DNA of 64,000 bases from Fictibacillus nanhaiensis (GCA_016401345.1 JAEACG010000005.1:62001-126000), one strand, 5' to 3'; positions 23,503 to 32,873 are shown, counted from the first letter of the stretch. Notes: generated from the sequence alone by a model not told the origin. Numbers and translations: made by a program.

Positions 23503-24903
23503 TTATGCTGCTGTATGATCATTATCTATTTGATTAGTTTTTTTTTGCCCGATACTCCAACCTGTATAGGCGAGTAATAATGTAAACATTGGAGACAGCC
23601 ATAAGAATAATGCATATGGAATGTATTCTATAACTGATACACCTAATGTTGATGCAAAGAATGCACCACTCACACTCCAAGGAACGAGCGGATTTACTAG
23701 TGTACCTCCATCTTCTACCGTTCTAGATAAGTTTTTTAACGGGACGCCCGACTTAATGTATGCATCCTTTAATGCCTGTCCCGGTAACAGGATGGAAAGG
23801 TACATCTCTCCTGCAAGTAAATTGATTCCTACTGAAGAAGCTAGGGTTGTCGCGATTAACTTGCTTGCTTTTTGAGTCGTGTTTTTCACAGCTCCAAACA
23901 ATAGATCAAACATTCCTAACGCTTGGATCACTCCACCTAAACCTAATGCAATTAGTACAAGCGAGATCGACCACATCATAGACATTAATCCACCTTTGTT
24001 TACGATGGTATCTACTGTTTCATTACCAGTCTGTGTTTGTAAACCATTCTGCATAACATTGATCACTTTTTGTAGCGTCAGGTCTGGTACTAAGAAAAAT
24101 CCAACGATGATCGACACTGTTACCCCAGCTAAAAGAATAGGTATGATAGGCAATTTACGAAATGCCAAAACGAGTACAACGACTGGTGATATCAAAGTAA
24201 AAAGATGGATTGGGAATTCGCTCGAAAGTACAGATTGTATTTCTTTGATTTCTTGAAGATTCGCGTTGCCTCCACTTCCACCAAGTATGAAAAAGGCAAT
24301 AGCAGTCAGAATGAATGCCGGAACCGTTGTCCACATCATGTGTCGAATGTGCTCAAACATATTTACCCCAACGACTCCTGGTGCAAAGTTTGTTGAGTCA
24401 GACAGTGGTGACATCTTGTCTCCGAAACATGCTCCAGAGACAATAGCTCCTGCAGCTAATGCTGGGTTCACTCCAAGCACGTGACTGATACCCATTAAGG
24501 CTACACCAACCGTACCAACGGTTGTAAACGAACTTCCTGTAAAAGACGAAACAATAACAGTAATGATGAGCGCACTTACTGCAAACCATTCAGGCTGAAT
24601 GATATCCATCCCATAAAACAGTAACGTCGGCACTGTTCCACTTAACATCCAACTTGCTATAACAAGTCCTACTGTTAATAAAATCATGATCGGCTGCAAT
24701 CCGGCTATGATTCCGTTCAATATTCCTTTTTCTATCGTCTTCCATGGTGCGCCAAAGACAACGCCTACTGCTCCCAATAAGATCAAGCAGGCTAACAATG
24801 GTATATGTGGTTCAACTTTTATATACACGAGACTCGTGAACATCACAGCAAAAATCATTGTGAATAATCCAAGAGCCACCGGTAGTTTCATTTGTTTTTT
24901 CAT
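23503..24903 (-). CDS. nhaC: Na+/H+ antiporter NhaC
   Basis: A 466-residue antiporter with about eleven membrane helices. Family marks include SSFTGSSFTTVGTVGVALMG, GACFGDKMSPLSDSTNFAPG (the conserved polar ion-binding helix) and EDGGTLVNPLVPWS. It exports sodium in exchange for protons. The ATG at 24903 is preferred, with GGAGAG 6 bases upstream, over a Met six codons earlier. Monocistronic. Confidence 0.92.
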   Translation of the reverse strand: MKKQMKLPVALGLFTMIFAVMFTSLVYIKVEPHIPLLACLILLGAVGVVFGAPWKTIEKGILNGIIAGLQPIMILLTVGLVIASWMLSGTVPTLLFYGMDIIQPEWFAVSALIITVIVSSFTGSSFTTVGTVGVALMGISHVLGVNPALAAGAIVSGACFGDKMSPLSDSTNFAPGVVGVNMFEHIRHMMWTTVPAFILTAIAFFILGGSGGNANLQEIKEIQSVLSSEFPIHLFTLISPVVVLVLAFRKLPIIPILLAGVTVSIIVGFFLVPDLTLQKVINVMQNGLQTQTGNETVDTIVNKGGLMSMMWSISLVLIALGLGGVIQALGMFDLLFGAVKNTTQKASKLIATTLASSVGINLLAGEMYLSILLPGQALKDAYIKSGVPLKNLSRTVEDGGTLVNPLVPWSVSGAFFASTLGVSVIEYIPYALFLWLSPMFTLLLAYTGWSIGQKKTNQIDNDHTAA

Positions 24904-25061
24904 GAAAATCTCTCCGTTCATCTTCTTACACTTATTTACTTAAACGCTTTTACGCGTTGAAGCGTGTTGGTAACTGTTATAATACTAACGAACTTTACAG
25001 AAGCTGTCAACATTACAGACATGGTAAATTAAAGAAGACATATTTACGGAGGCCTGACAAT

Positions 25062-25532
25062 ATGAACAGAATTAGAAGTTCAGTGAAAGCATTAATCATT
25101 CATGATCATCATGTTTTAACGATTAAAAAAGGAAACGAATATGAAGCGAAATATGTTATACCAGGTGGTGGACAGGATTTTAATGAATCTTTATCAGACG
25201 CTGTGATTCGAGAATGCCTAGAAGAACTAGGTGTAAAAGTAGAAGTTGGTCCATTGTTGTGGGTTCGGGAATTCATCAGCAAAAATCACGTTGTGAATCA
25301 AAAAGAGGAGGACCGAATACATATTGTAGAGCATATCTTTGAAGCTTTCTTAGAAAAGGTTCCATCACGTTTTCAGCCGCTTTCTCCAGATTCTACTCAA
25401 TTAGCCATCAAGTGGCTGCCGATCGATCGGCTCTTAGAGTATAATTATTATCCCCATGAAATCATTCCATTGATTCAGGAAAAGAGCTTTTCAAAATACA
25501 ACGGACCTACTTATGTTGGCGATATAAATTAA
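25062..25532 (+). CDS. Nudix hydrolase
   Basis: A 156-residue Nudix protein. The Nudix box GGGQDFNESLSDAVIRECLEELG (Gly-x5-Glu-x7-Arg-Glu-x2-Glu-Glu-x-Gly) is complete at about residues 37-58. It hydrolyses a nucleoside diphosphate linked to another group, but the substrate is unknown. The start is ATG at 25062 with GGAGG 9 bases upstream; the open frame continues 35 codons upstream without a ribosome binding site. It is followed after 39 bases by a small membrane protein gene. Confidence 0.85.
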   Translation: MNRIRSSVKALIIHDHHVLTIKKGNEYEAKYVIPGGGQDFNESLSDAVIRECLEELGVKVEVGPLLWVREFISKNHVVNQKEEDRIHIVEHIFEAFLEKVPSRFQPLSPDSTQLAIKWLPIDRLLEYNYYPHEIIPLIQEKSFSKYNGPTYVGDIN

Positions 25533-25571
25533 TTCTAAGGTGAAATCACTTTAATAAAAGGGGGTATTACT

Positions 25572-25739
25572 TTGTGGTGGTTGCTACCATTCATCATCGG
25601 AATTTTAGCATTAGCATTTATCATAGATTATAGAAGAAAGAAAAGAAATGATAAACATACCAATAACGTTGATCCTCGTGTACGACAAGGTGAAGTTGGC
25701 AGTCATTGGAATAGCGGTGATGGTCCTAATGGATTTTAG
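25572..25739 (+). CDS. 55-residue single-span membrane protein
   Basis: Starts with TTG at 25572 (GGGGG upstream) and reads MWWLLPFIIGILALAFIIDY, one membrane helix. A basic stop-transfer RRKKR and a polar tail ending SGDGPNGF follow. The good terminator directly after the stop and the membrane topology signal support it. I do not recognise the family. It may be co-transcribed with the Nudix gene. Confidence 0.55.
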   Translation: MWWLLPFIIGILALAFIIDYRRKKRNDKHTNNVDPRVRQGEVGSHWNSGDGPNGF

Positions 25740-25744
25740 TCACA

Positions 25745-25781
25745 AAAAACCGCAGAGGATTTTAATTCCTCTGCGGTTTTC
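25745..25781. terminator. Bidirectional terminator
   Basis: Stem AAAACCGCAGAGGA/TCCTCTGCGGTTTT with a 7-base loop, serving the small membrane gene and treR. Confidence 0.85.
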
Positions 25782-25803
25782 TGTGTAAATCTCCTGCTAT
25801 CAT

Positions 25804-26520
25804 TCATCTTCCCCGCCTCGCAAAATCCACAAATCGGAAGCGATCTAGGCGATGGCGAGATTCTGTGTATTGAAAGAGGCTCGCATCTTCCAGGTACACA
25901 TAGTTTTTTACAACGACAATATGCTCGAAAGTACCAAGATCCAACAACTTCTTATCTTCTTCTGTACAATCTACCACGACAATTTCCTTTTTTGCAAAAC
26001 TGATTTTCAGTCCCAACTCATGCTCTAAATAAGCGTAAATGGACTGTGCAGCAATTTCTTTCGTGAGCTTGGGTACGTATTTTTTCAAGAAGTAATCCTT
26101 GTCCAAAATGATGCGCTCTCCATCAAGCTGTCGTGATCGAATGACTTTCCATGTTAGCTCTTCAGGCTCTGTTTGAAGCTGCTGTTGAAGAAACGCATCA
26201 GGCTCTATCAAGCCAAATTCATGAACAGTCGTTACACTGTTTTTCCCCATGGACTCTGACAACTCTTGAAAACTTACCAATCCCGAAACAGGAAAGCTAA
26301 ACTTATTTGTTTCTAGAACGATTGATCCCCTACCACGGATTTTTTGTATAAAGCCATTTTGTGATAAAAGGTTTAGTGCCTTTCTTACAGTTTCCCTCGA
26401 TGTTTCGTATTGGTCTGCTAGATCGTGCTCGGAGGGAAGCTGAGTATTGCCTTTTAAGACACCCTCTTGAATTTGATCAGATATTTCCTGATAGATTTCT
26501 TGAAATTTATTTTTTCTCAT
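25804..26520 (-). CDS. treR: Trehalose operon repressor
   Basis: A 238-residue GntR-type repressor: N-terminal winged HTH (QLPSEHDLADQYETSRETVR at about 30-50) and a UTRA sugar-phosphate-binding domain. The C-terminal SRHRLDRFRFVDFARRG is nearly the same as in Bacillus TreR. It binds operators upstream of treP and is released by trehalose 6-phosphate. It is the last gene of treP-treA-treR. The second of two adjacent Met codons is better placed after GGTGA. Confidence 0.92.
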   Translation of the reverse strand: MRKNKFQEIYQEISDQIQEGVLKGNTQLPSEHDLADQYETSRETVRKALNLLSQNGFIQKIRGRGSIVLETNKFSFPVSGLVSFQELSESMGKNSVTTVHEFGLIEPDAFLQQQLQTEPEELTWKVIRSRQLDGERIILDKDYFLKKYVPKLTKEIAAQSIYAYLEHELGLKISFAKKEIVVVDCTEEDKKLLDLGTFEHIVVVKNYVYLEDASLFQYTESRHRLDRFRFVDFARRGR

Positions 26521-26546
26521 CATTATTCACCATAATTAGTGTAGCA

Positions 26547-28235
26547 TTATTTTTTCAAGTGAAAAACGATAGATTCATACGGCCGTAATAAAAATGAAGA
26601 AAGATCTGTAGGTGTTTCCTCATAGTTACTGATCAATACTTCCGCAGATAGACCTGTAAGATCAATGGATTTTGGCAATTCAAAATCTGTGCTCTTACGA
26701 TAGAAGTTATTCACGACAAGAAGTTTTTCACCATTCTCTGCGTTACGAACATACGCAAAAATATCAGGATGATTCTCTAGGATTAACTCATAATCACCGT
26801 ATGTTACTATATCTTTTTCTTTCCTTAAATGATTGAGCTTCTGATAATGATAGAAAATAGAGTTCTCATCATTTACAGCTGCTTCGGCATTGATTTCATT
26901 ATAGTTAGACGCAACCGGTATCCAAGGTTCTCCTGTCGTGAACCCAGCATTTTCACTATCATTCCATTGAACAGGAGTACGAGAATTATCACGTGATTTA
27001 TGTTTAAGAATCTCTAGTACTTCTTCTTCACTCTTGCCTTCTTCTTTTAATAGGTTAAACATGTTTAACGACTCAACATCACGGTACAGATCGATTTTCG
27101 TGAATTTAGGGTTTGTCATCCCGAACTCTTCACCTTGATAGATATAAGGCGTTCCTTGCATCATATGAATCGCAGTCGCAAGCATCTTGGCTGATTGTAC
27201 ACGGTATTCACCATCATCACCGTAACGTGAAACGATTCGTGGCTGATCGTGGTTGCACCAGAATAACGCGTTCCACCCACCGCCTTTATGCATCTCAACT
27301 TGCCATGTCGAAAGAATTTCTTTTAATTTAAAAAAATCAAAATCAGCTATACTCCATTTCTCACCATTCGGATAATCGACCTTTAAATGATGAAAGTTGA
27401 ATGTCATGCTTAATTCGTTTCGGTCAGGATTCGTATACTTGATGCAGTTATCTATCGTTGTGGATGACATCTCACCTACTGTGAGGACATCATATTTTGA
27501 GAACACTTCCTTGTTCATCTCTTGCATGTATTCATGCACGCGCGGGCCATCTGTGTAGAATTTCCGTCCATCTCCTGGTGCTATGGAGCCATCATCGTTA
27601 GGGAAATCTTGGTTTTTTGAAATAAGGTTGATTACATCTAAGCGGAAGCCATCCACGCCTTTTTCAAACCAATAGTTCATCATCTCATAAACTCTTTGAC
27701 GAACTTCATTGTTTTCCCAGTTCAAATCCGCTTGTGTCACATCGAATAAATGGAGATAGTATTGACCTGTTTCCTCATCAAGCTTCCAAGCCGATCCACC
27801 AAATTTTGAAATCCAATTAGATGGTTCTCCACCTTCAACAGAATCTTTCCAAATATAAAAGTCACGGTAAGGATTGTCTTTTGATGAGCGTGATTGTTGA
27901 AACCATTCATGCTCTGTACTTGTATGGTTCACTACGATATCCATAATGATCTTCAAATCTCTTTGATGTGCCTCTTGAAGCAGACGATCAAAGTCTTCCA
28001 TCGTCCCATAATCTTCAAAGATTTTATAATAGTCTCGAATGTCATAGCCGTTGTCTCGTTGAGGAGAGTCATAGATCGGAGTTAGCCATAATACGTCTAC
28101 TCCTAAGTCTTTAAGATAATCTAACTTCTCAATGATTCCGTCGATATCTCCTGTTCCGTTTCCTGTCGTATCGTTAAAGCTCTTTGGGTAGATCTGATAC
28201 ACAACAGATCGCTTCCACCATGGTTCCTTCTTCAT
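26547..28235 (-). CDS. treA: Alpha,alpha-phosphotrehalase
   Basis: A 562-residue GH13 enzyme that splits trehalose 6-phosphate into glucose and glucose 6-phosphate in the cytoplasm. The GH13 regions are present: DIVVNHTS, GFRLDVINLIS (nucleophile Asp), TVGEMSS (acid/base Glu) and WCNHDQPR. N-terminal WWKRSVVYQIYPKSF and length are typical. Placed between treP and treR. Confidence 0.94.
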   Translation of the reverse strand: MKKEPWWKRSVVYQIYPKSFNDTTGNGTGDIDGIIEKLDYLKDLGVDVLWLTPIYDSPQRDNGYDIRDYYKIFEDYGTMEDFDRLLQEAHQRDLKIIMDIVVNHTSTEHEWFQQSRSSKDNPYRDFYIWKDSVEGGEPSNWISKFGGSAWKLDEETGQYYLHLFDVTQADLNWENNEVRQRVYEMMNYWFEKGVDGFRLDVINLISKNQDFPNDDGSIAPGDGRKFYTDGPRVHEYMQEMNKEVFSKYDVLTVGEMSSTTIDNCIKYTNPDRNELSMTFNFHHLKVDYPNGEKWSIADFDFFKLKEILSTWQVEMHKGGGWNALFWCNHDQPRIVSRYGDDGEYRVQSAKMLATAIHMMQGTPYIYQGEEFGMTNPKFTKIDLYRDVESLNMFNLLKEEGKSEEEVLEILKHKSRDNSRTPVQWNDSENAGFTTGEPWIPVASNYNEINAEAAVNDENSIFYHYQKLNHLRKEKDIVTYGDYELILENHPDIFAYVRNAENGEKLLVVNNFYRKSTDFELPKSIDLTGLSAEVLISNYEETPTDLSSFLLRPYESIVFHLKK

Positions 28236-28264
28236 ACTTTCACCGCCATATGTTTTAGTAATGA

Positions 28265-28307
28265 AAACAACCGGAAATAAAATGTTGCTATCCCGGTCGT
28301 TTTTGTT
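28265..28307 (-). terminator. Attenuator-like hairpin between treP and treA
   Basis: Minus-strand AACGACCGG and CCGGTTGTT pair over an 18-base loop, followed by a short T stretch. It may lower read-through from treP into treA or protect the treP mRNA end. Confidence 0.45.
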
Positions 28308-28315
28308 TAATTGTC

Positions 28316-29719
28316 TTACTTAGATTTTTTTACTTTTGCATAAAGGTACGTTAATACAAACGGTACGACAAGTGCGATTCCCATACCGAAAAAGAATGAT
28401 CCCCAGCTTCCTGGTAAGATTGAAAGGAAACCAGGTATACCTCCAACGCCAATAGATGACGCACGAACGCCCGCAACTGTAATCACGATTCCAGCAATTG
28501 CAGAACCAATCATCGCGAAGATGAACGGATAACGGAAGCGTAAGTTCACTCCGAACATCGCTGGCTCAGTGATCCCCAGATATGCTGATAATGCTGACGT
28601 TCCAGCGAGCCCTTTAAGCTTTTCATCACGTGTTGCCATAAACATCGCAAGTGCTGCAGAACCTTGTGCAATGTTTGATAGTGCAAGCATCGGCCACAGA
28701 AAAGTACCACCTGTATTTGAAATAAGCTGCAGGTCGACGGCTAAGAACGTATGGTGCATTCCTGTAACAACGAGAAGGGAGTAGAAACCACCATAAATCA
28801 ACCCGCCTAGCCATGCAAAGTTATCAAAGATTGATACGAAAAATTCCGTAATGCTATTACCGATCGTAAACGTGATCGGTCCGATAACGATAAACGCTAA
28901 AAATCCTGTTACTAGTAATGTGATCGGAGCTACCAATAATAGCTGCAAAGCATCAGGTATACGCTTTTTTAAGAAAAGTTCGATTTTCGCTAAAAAGTAA
29001 GACGCGATTAGAACCGGCAATACTTGACCTTGATAACCTACTTTTTCAATCGGTAGACCAAATAAGTTCCATATTGGAATATCCTTTGTCTTCCCATAAT
29101 CCCATGCGTTCAAAAGATCAGGATGGACAAGCATAAGTCCGAGAACGATACCGAGTAATGGACTACCGCCAAACTTTTTAACTGCTGACCAACCGATCAG
29201 ACCAGGTAAGAACACAAAAGCAGTATTGGCGATCAAGTTAATCATTCCAGCAAGATCAGCCCAGTTCTGGTGAACATCAATGAATGATTTCTTATCATAA
29301 AAAATACCTGGACCAGTCAGAATATTGTTGATCCCCATCAATAGACCTGCCGTTACGATTGCAGGAAGAATCGGGATAAAAATATCTGCTAACGCTTTTA
29401 TCGCGCGTTGAAGTGGATTAAGCTTCTTACTCGCTTCATCCTTAATGTCTTCTTTAGACGCGCGCCCTGTACCCGTAATATCAATGAACTCGTTGTACAC
29501 TTTGTCTACTGTTCCTTGCCCAATGACGACTTGATATTGGCCGTTTGTTGAGAAAGAACCTTTAACGAGATCAATATTCTCCAGAGCTTTCTCGTCTACT
29601 TTTCCTTCATCCTTAAGAGCAAGACGAAGGCGCGTCACGCAGTGAGTAGCTGCTGATATATTTTCTTTACCGCCGAGAGCTTCGACGATTTGTTCAGCTG
29701 ATTCGCGTATTTTACTCAT
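28316..29719 (-). CDS. treP: PTS trehalose transporter EIIBC
   Basis: A 467-residue permease importing trehalose as trehalose 6-phosphate. The EIIB domain has the phosphorylated Cys in AATHCVTRLRLAL (about residue 25), and the EIIC domain covers about 100-460 with around ten helices and the GMHHTF and GITEPAMFG motifs. There is no EIIA domain, as in Bacillus TreP, which borrows one from another PTS. The start is ATG at 29719 with GGAGGG upstream; 25 further codons of open frame are not used. First gene of the tre operon. Confidence 0.94.
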   Translation of the reverse strand: MSKIRESAEQIVEALGGKENISAATHCVTRLRLALKDEGKVDEKALENIDLVKGSFSTNGQYQVVIGQGTVDKVYNEFIDITGTGRASKEDIKDEASKKLNPLQRAIKALADIFIPILPAIVTAGLLMGINNILTGPGIFYDKKSFIDVHQNWADLAGMINLIANTAFVFLPGLIGWSAVKKFGGSPLLGIVLGLMLVHPDLLNAWDYGKTKDIPIWNLFGLPIEKVGYQGQVLPVLIASYFLAKIELFLKKRIPDALQLLLVAPITLLVTGFLAFIVIGPITFTIGNSITEFFVSIFDNFAWLGGLIYGGFYSLLVVTGMHHTFLAVDLQLISNTGGTFLWPMLALSNIAQGSAALAMFMATRDEKLKGLAGTSALSAYLGITEPAMFGVNLRFRYPFIFAMIGSAIAGIVITVAGVRASSIGVGGIPGFLSILPGSWGSFFFGMGIALVVPFVLTYLYAKVKKSK

Positions 29720-29732
29720 TCTGTTCCCTCCT

Positions 29733-29746
29733 AGAAACCGTTTCCA
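29733..29746 (-). promoter_or_regulatory. cre-like site near the treP start
   Basis: AGAAACCGTTTCCA matches the CcpA site pattern TGWNANCGNTNWCA with two mismatches; it overlaps the treP leader. A second, better match (TCTAAGCGTTTTCA, one mismatch on the minus strand) is at 29826-29839. Confidence 0.4.
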
Positions 29747-29825
29747 TTTCATTTGATAAAAAAAGTGATATAACTCTATACCCTTAATTAACATTCAATG
29801 AAAACTTGTTCACTTCTTTAATGTG

Positions 29826-29839
29826 TCTAAGCGTTTTCA
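29826..29839 (-). promoter_or_regulatory. cre-like CcpA site in the tre promoter region
   Basis: On the minus strand TGAAAACGCTTAGA fits the CcpA consensus with one mismatch and lies just downstream of the TreR operators. Confidence 0.45.
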
Positions 29840-29851
29840 TAAAAACTAAAC

Positions 29852-29895
29852 TTGTATATACATATCATACAAAATAATTTAACCTGTATATACAA
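29852..29895. promoter_or_regulatory. Twin TreR operators upstream of treP
   Basis: TTGTATATACAT (29852-29863) and CTGTATATACAA (29884-29895) are two near-perfect copies of the palindrome TTGTATATACAA, the known Bacillus TreR site, with 32 bases from start to start (three helical turns). Confidence 0.8.
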
Positions 29896-30015
29896 ATATG
29901 TCAATCACTTCGATTACTTGGTGGAATTTACCGAGGTAAGCTACTTTTTCTTTTCTCCTTATTTTTTGCTATAATCTGTTACATATAGAGAAACGAGAAT
30001 AAAGGAGATTTTATG

Positions 30016-30828
30016 ATGTCACCTAAAAAAGCACTTACGATTGCAGGATCCGATACAAGCGGTGGAGCTGGTATTCAAGCAGATTTAAAAACATTTCAAG
30101 AGTTAGGCGTATACGGAATGACTGCTCTAAATGTTGTGGTCGCACAAGACCCACATCGTGAATGGTTTCATGAAGTTTTCTTGCTTCCTAACGATCTTTT
30201 TAAAGCACAATTAGAAACGGTTGTTTCCGGAATCGGTGTTGATGCACTTAAAACAGGCATGCTTGCTTCAATTGAAGCTATCGAGATAACTGCGGATCTG
30301 ATCGAAAAACACGATCTTCAAAACGTTGTAGTTGACCCTGTTATGGTTTGTAAAGGTGCAGAACCCCTTCACCCTGAACTCGCTAGCACACTTCAAAATG
30401 TTTTGGTACCTAAAGCGACGGTTGTAACGCCAAACCTATTTGAAGCTGCACAACTTGCTGGGATGGAACCAATCACAACTGTTGAACAGATGATGGAAGC
30501 TGCTCATAAGATTCAAGCAAATGGCGCAAAGTATGTAATCGTTAAAGGCGGCGCTAAATTAGAACACGAAAATGCCGTTGACGTTCTTTATGATGGACAA
30601 GAATTTGAAGTTTTAGAATCTGAAAGAATTGAAACAACGTGGACGCATGGCGCAGGATGCACATTCTCAGCAGCGATTACAGCAGAACTTGCTAAAGGAA
30701 AGCCAGTCCGAGAAGCTATCTTAACAGCAAAAGATTTCATTACAGAAGCCATCGCAGCAGGGTTCGAAATTAACCAATATGTAGGACCAACATGGCATGG
30801 TGCTTACCGTGATAAATTAAACAAATAA
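30016..30828 (+). CDS. pdxK: Pyridoxal/pyridoxine kinase (ThiD-related)
   Basis: A 270-residue ribokinase-fold kinase close to Bacillus PdxK. It has TIAGSDTSGGAGIQADLKTF at the N-terminus, VVVDPVMVCKGAE in the middle and THGAGCTFSAAITAELAKG with the catalytic Cys/Asp-loop equivalent. It phosphorylates B6 vitamers, with some HMP kinase relation. Two ATGs are adjacent; the second has AAGGAGA at the better distance. Single gene with terminator. Confidence 0.88.
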   Translation: MSPKKALTIAGSDTSGGAGIQADLKTFQELGVYGMTALNVVVAQDPHREWFHEVFLLPNDLFKAQLETVVSGIGVDALKTGMLASIEAIEITADLIEKHDLQNVVVDPVMVCKGAEPLHPELASTLQNVLVPKATVVTPNLFEAAQLAGMEPITTVEQMMEAAHKIQANGAKYVIVKGGAKLEHENAVDVLYDGQEFEVLESERIETTWTHGAGCTFSAAITAELAKGKPVREAILTAKDFITEAIAAGFEINQYVGPTWHGAYRDKLNK

Positions 30829-30835
30829 TTTTTAG

Positions 30836-30870
30836 TGAAGACTGATCGTTTTAGATTGGTCTTTTTTTAT
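30836..30870 (+). terminator. pdxK terminator
   Basis: AGACTGAT/ATTGGTCT pairing with two G-T pairs, then seven T. Confidence 0.6.
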
Positions 30871-30989
30871 TCTATAAATATTTTGGGACTGCTAATCGGA
30901 TTCGACATCATGTGTGGACCCACTAACGTTGTTCAAGTCTTTAAAACAAACTAACTTAATGATTTATGTTTTTTGCTTCAATGCCAAAG

Positions 30990-31241
30990 TGATTGGAGCG
31001 CAAGGAGCGAGACTCCTGCGGGACGAGCGGTCAGACCGAAAAGTGGAAGTGGCTCGTTCAGCCCCGACAAGCAAAAGGTGAATGGGCTAGGAAGGCGCTT
31101 TTTGCCTTCATTACCATTTAACTTTTGACCTCGAGGGGCTAGCCACTGCAACTAGACAGGTGAGACCCCTTAGGGCGCAGAGCGGCAAGGGGGCTCACCG
31201 CACGCCCCGCGGAAAGCGAAGCACCTGGAGCGGAAATCAAC
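30990..31241. repeat. GC-rich dispersed palindromic repeat, copy 4 (long form)
   Basis: Same orientation as copy 3, and complete. It has the outer arms (GATTGGAGCGCAAGG and CACCTGGAGCGGAAATCAAC), the inner block AGGTGAGACCCCTTAGGGCG that copy 3 lacks, and the nested palindromic insert of about 120 bases. The 520-base gap between pdxK and yojF holds only this element and the pdxK terminator. Confidence 0.8.
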
Positions 31242-31349
31242 AACCTTCCAAAAATCTTCGAGGTTTACAAAATGATAGGCATATCATACACGTTATTTAA
31301 GAATTTGAATTATAATAAGTACATCTATTCTGCACTGGAGTGTGAAGAT

Positions 31350-31700
31350 ATGCAGCTCATACAGACCAACGAAGTCCAGGAAACACTGGATCAGCTTATT
31401 GGAAAAGAACTTTATCTACATTTAGAAACAACCAATGGTGCTTATGCCAATCATAATAACGAAAGTGTTCTAACCGTTAACGCATATATTCGAAACGGTA
31501 AAGTCACACCATTATCAGGAAAAATCATGGGGAGCGGTCCATACCGTGTTGGCTTGAAGATTGAGCTAGGTTGGATTTATGCAGAAGGGTTAACACATTG
31601 GGAAATCGACTCAGAGGGAAGATTATTAATGGCAGGCCATGATGCTGAAGGTCGACTTGCAGTAGCTCTTCAACTTAGTTCTTCCCCATTTGACGTATAA
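31350..31700 (+). CDS. yojF: YojF-family protein (DUF1806)
   Basis: A 116-residue cytoplasmic protein matching Bacillus YojF: LYLHLETTNGAYANH, VNAYIRNGKV and GPYRVGLKIELGWIYAEGLT are conserved. Its function is unknown, but it is nearly always next to bshB2, so a link with bacillithiol is likely. The start is ATG at 31350; 26 further upstream codons lie between the repeat and the ribosome binding site. AAGGAGG of bshB2 overlaps its stop. Confidence 0.88.
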   Translation: MQLIQTNEVQETLDQLIGKELYLHLETTNGAYANHNNESVLTVNAYIRNGKVTPLSGKIMGSGPYRVGLKIELGWIYAEGLTHWEIDSEGRLLMAGHDAEGRLAVALQLSSSPFDV

Positions 31701-31713
31701 GGAGGTTATATAA

Positions 31714-32358
31714 TTGGATGATCATTTACTCGTGATCTTCCCCCACCCAGATGATGAAGCATTCGGGGTGTCCGGGACGATTGCACAACATACAAAGAAA
31801 GGCTTACCCGTTACTTATATCTGCTTAACGCTCGGTCAGATGGGTAGAAATATGGGAAATCCACCATTCGCTACTCGTGAATCGCTTTCTCTTATCCGCC
31901 AAAAAGAGCTTGAGGATGCATGTGCCGCAGTAGGCATTCAAGATCTGCGACAATTCGGGTTCCGTGACAAAACAGTAGAATTTGAAGATGAGAAGTTTTT
32001 AGCTGATCAGTTCTTAGCTGTCATTGACGAGGTAAAACCAACGCGTATCATCACATTTTATCCAGGATATAGCGTGCACCCTGACCATGAGGCGACAGCA
32101 AGAGCTGTTGTGCGTGCGGTAGGAAGCATGCCTGAGATGGATCGTCCGGAACTATTATGTGTCGCTTTTGCAAAAAACTCTGAGGCCGACCTAGGAGCTC
32201 CACATGTAGTGACTGATATCTCTGATGTTTTTGAAGAAAAAATGAATTGCATCAAAGCACATCGATCTCAAACACAATGGCTTGTTGATAGCGTTGATAA
32301 AGATCCTGCCATGTTGGCTTGGGTAAAAAATGAAAGATTCTGGCGTTATCCCTTTTAA
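31714..32358 (+). CDS. bshB2: Bacillithiol biosynthesis deacetylase BshB2
   Basis: A 214-residue LmbE-family zinc deacetylase that removes the acetyl group from GlcNAc-malate in bacillithiol synthesis. The zinc-binding PHPDDEAFG is at residues 10-18 and the third ligand His is in YSVHPDHEATARAV. The start is TTG at 31714, 8 bases after AAGGAGG. Forms an operon with yojF. Confidence 0.92.
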   Translation: MDDHLLVIFPHPDDEAFGVSGTIAQHTKKGLPVTYICLTLGQMGRNMGNPPFATRESLSLIRQKELEDACAAVGIQDLRQFGFRDKTVEFEDEKFLADQFLAVIDEVKPTRIITFYPGYSVHPDHEATARAVVRAVGSMPEMDRPELLCVAFAKNSEADLGAPHVVTDISDVFEEKMNCIKAHRSQTQWLVDSVDKDPAMLAWVKNERFWRYPF

Positions 32359-32369
32359 ATTCATAGACT

Positions 32370-32410
32370 AAGAACCCGCTGTCCTACATAGGCTACGGGT
32401 TCTTTTTTTA
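32370..32410 (+). terminator. yojF-bshB2 terminator
   Basis: Stem AAGAACCCG/CGGGTTCTT followed by TTTTTTT. Confidence 0.85.
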
Positions 32411-32560
32411 GTATTAATACTTGAATTTTCAAAAAATGTACAAATCCATGTAGCATTTTCCTGATATTGTGGTATACTAATTGTAACAAATCGTTCACAA
32501 TTTAGACGCTAATTCGTCAAAATTGTAAGCGCAAACAATACTTCAAGGGGTTGATTAGTA

Positions 32561-32836
32561 ATGGATGTTTTTATGGTTTACTTATTCGTAGCGACTGCCA
32601 CGCCATTATTCTTATGGAATGATAGTCGTAAGTTAGCCTTATGGCAAACGCCGTTCATCGCCCTTTTATGGACTTACGTTGTGTTATTCATGGCTAATGA
32701 TAGCTTAAGCTTATTCGTTCACAGTTTCTTCATCACCGTATTCATCGCAAACGTTGTTTTTGCTCATTATGCAGCATACATCGTATGGGGCCGTCCATAT
32801 TTGGCGAAGCGCAAGATGGAAAAAGCTAAATATTAA
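32561..32836 (+). CDS. ywcE: Spore morphogenesis and germination protein YwcE
   Basis: A 91-residue holin-like membrane protein with three membrane helices and a basic C-terminus. The start MDVFMVYLFVATATPLF and the AHYAAYIVWGRPYL segment match Bacillus YwcE. YwcE is made late in sporulation and affects spore outer-layer structure and germination. AAGGGG precedes the ATG, and a terminator follows. Confidence 0.85.
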   Translation: MDVFMVYLFVATATPLFLWNDSRKLALWQTPFIALLWTYVVLFMANDSLSLFVHSFFITVFIANVVFAHYAAYIVWGRPYLAKRKMEKAKY

Positions 32837-32849
32837 TTTAAATTTTAAT

Positions 32850-32873
32850 CCCCTCTTTTAGAGGGGTTTTTGC
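32850..32873 (+). terminator. ywcE terminator
   Basis: CCCCTCT-TTT-AGAGGGG followed by TTTTTG. Confidence 0.85.
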
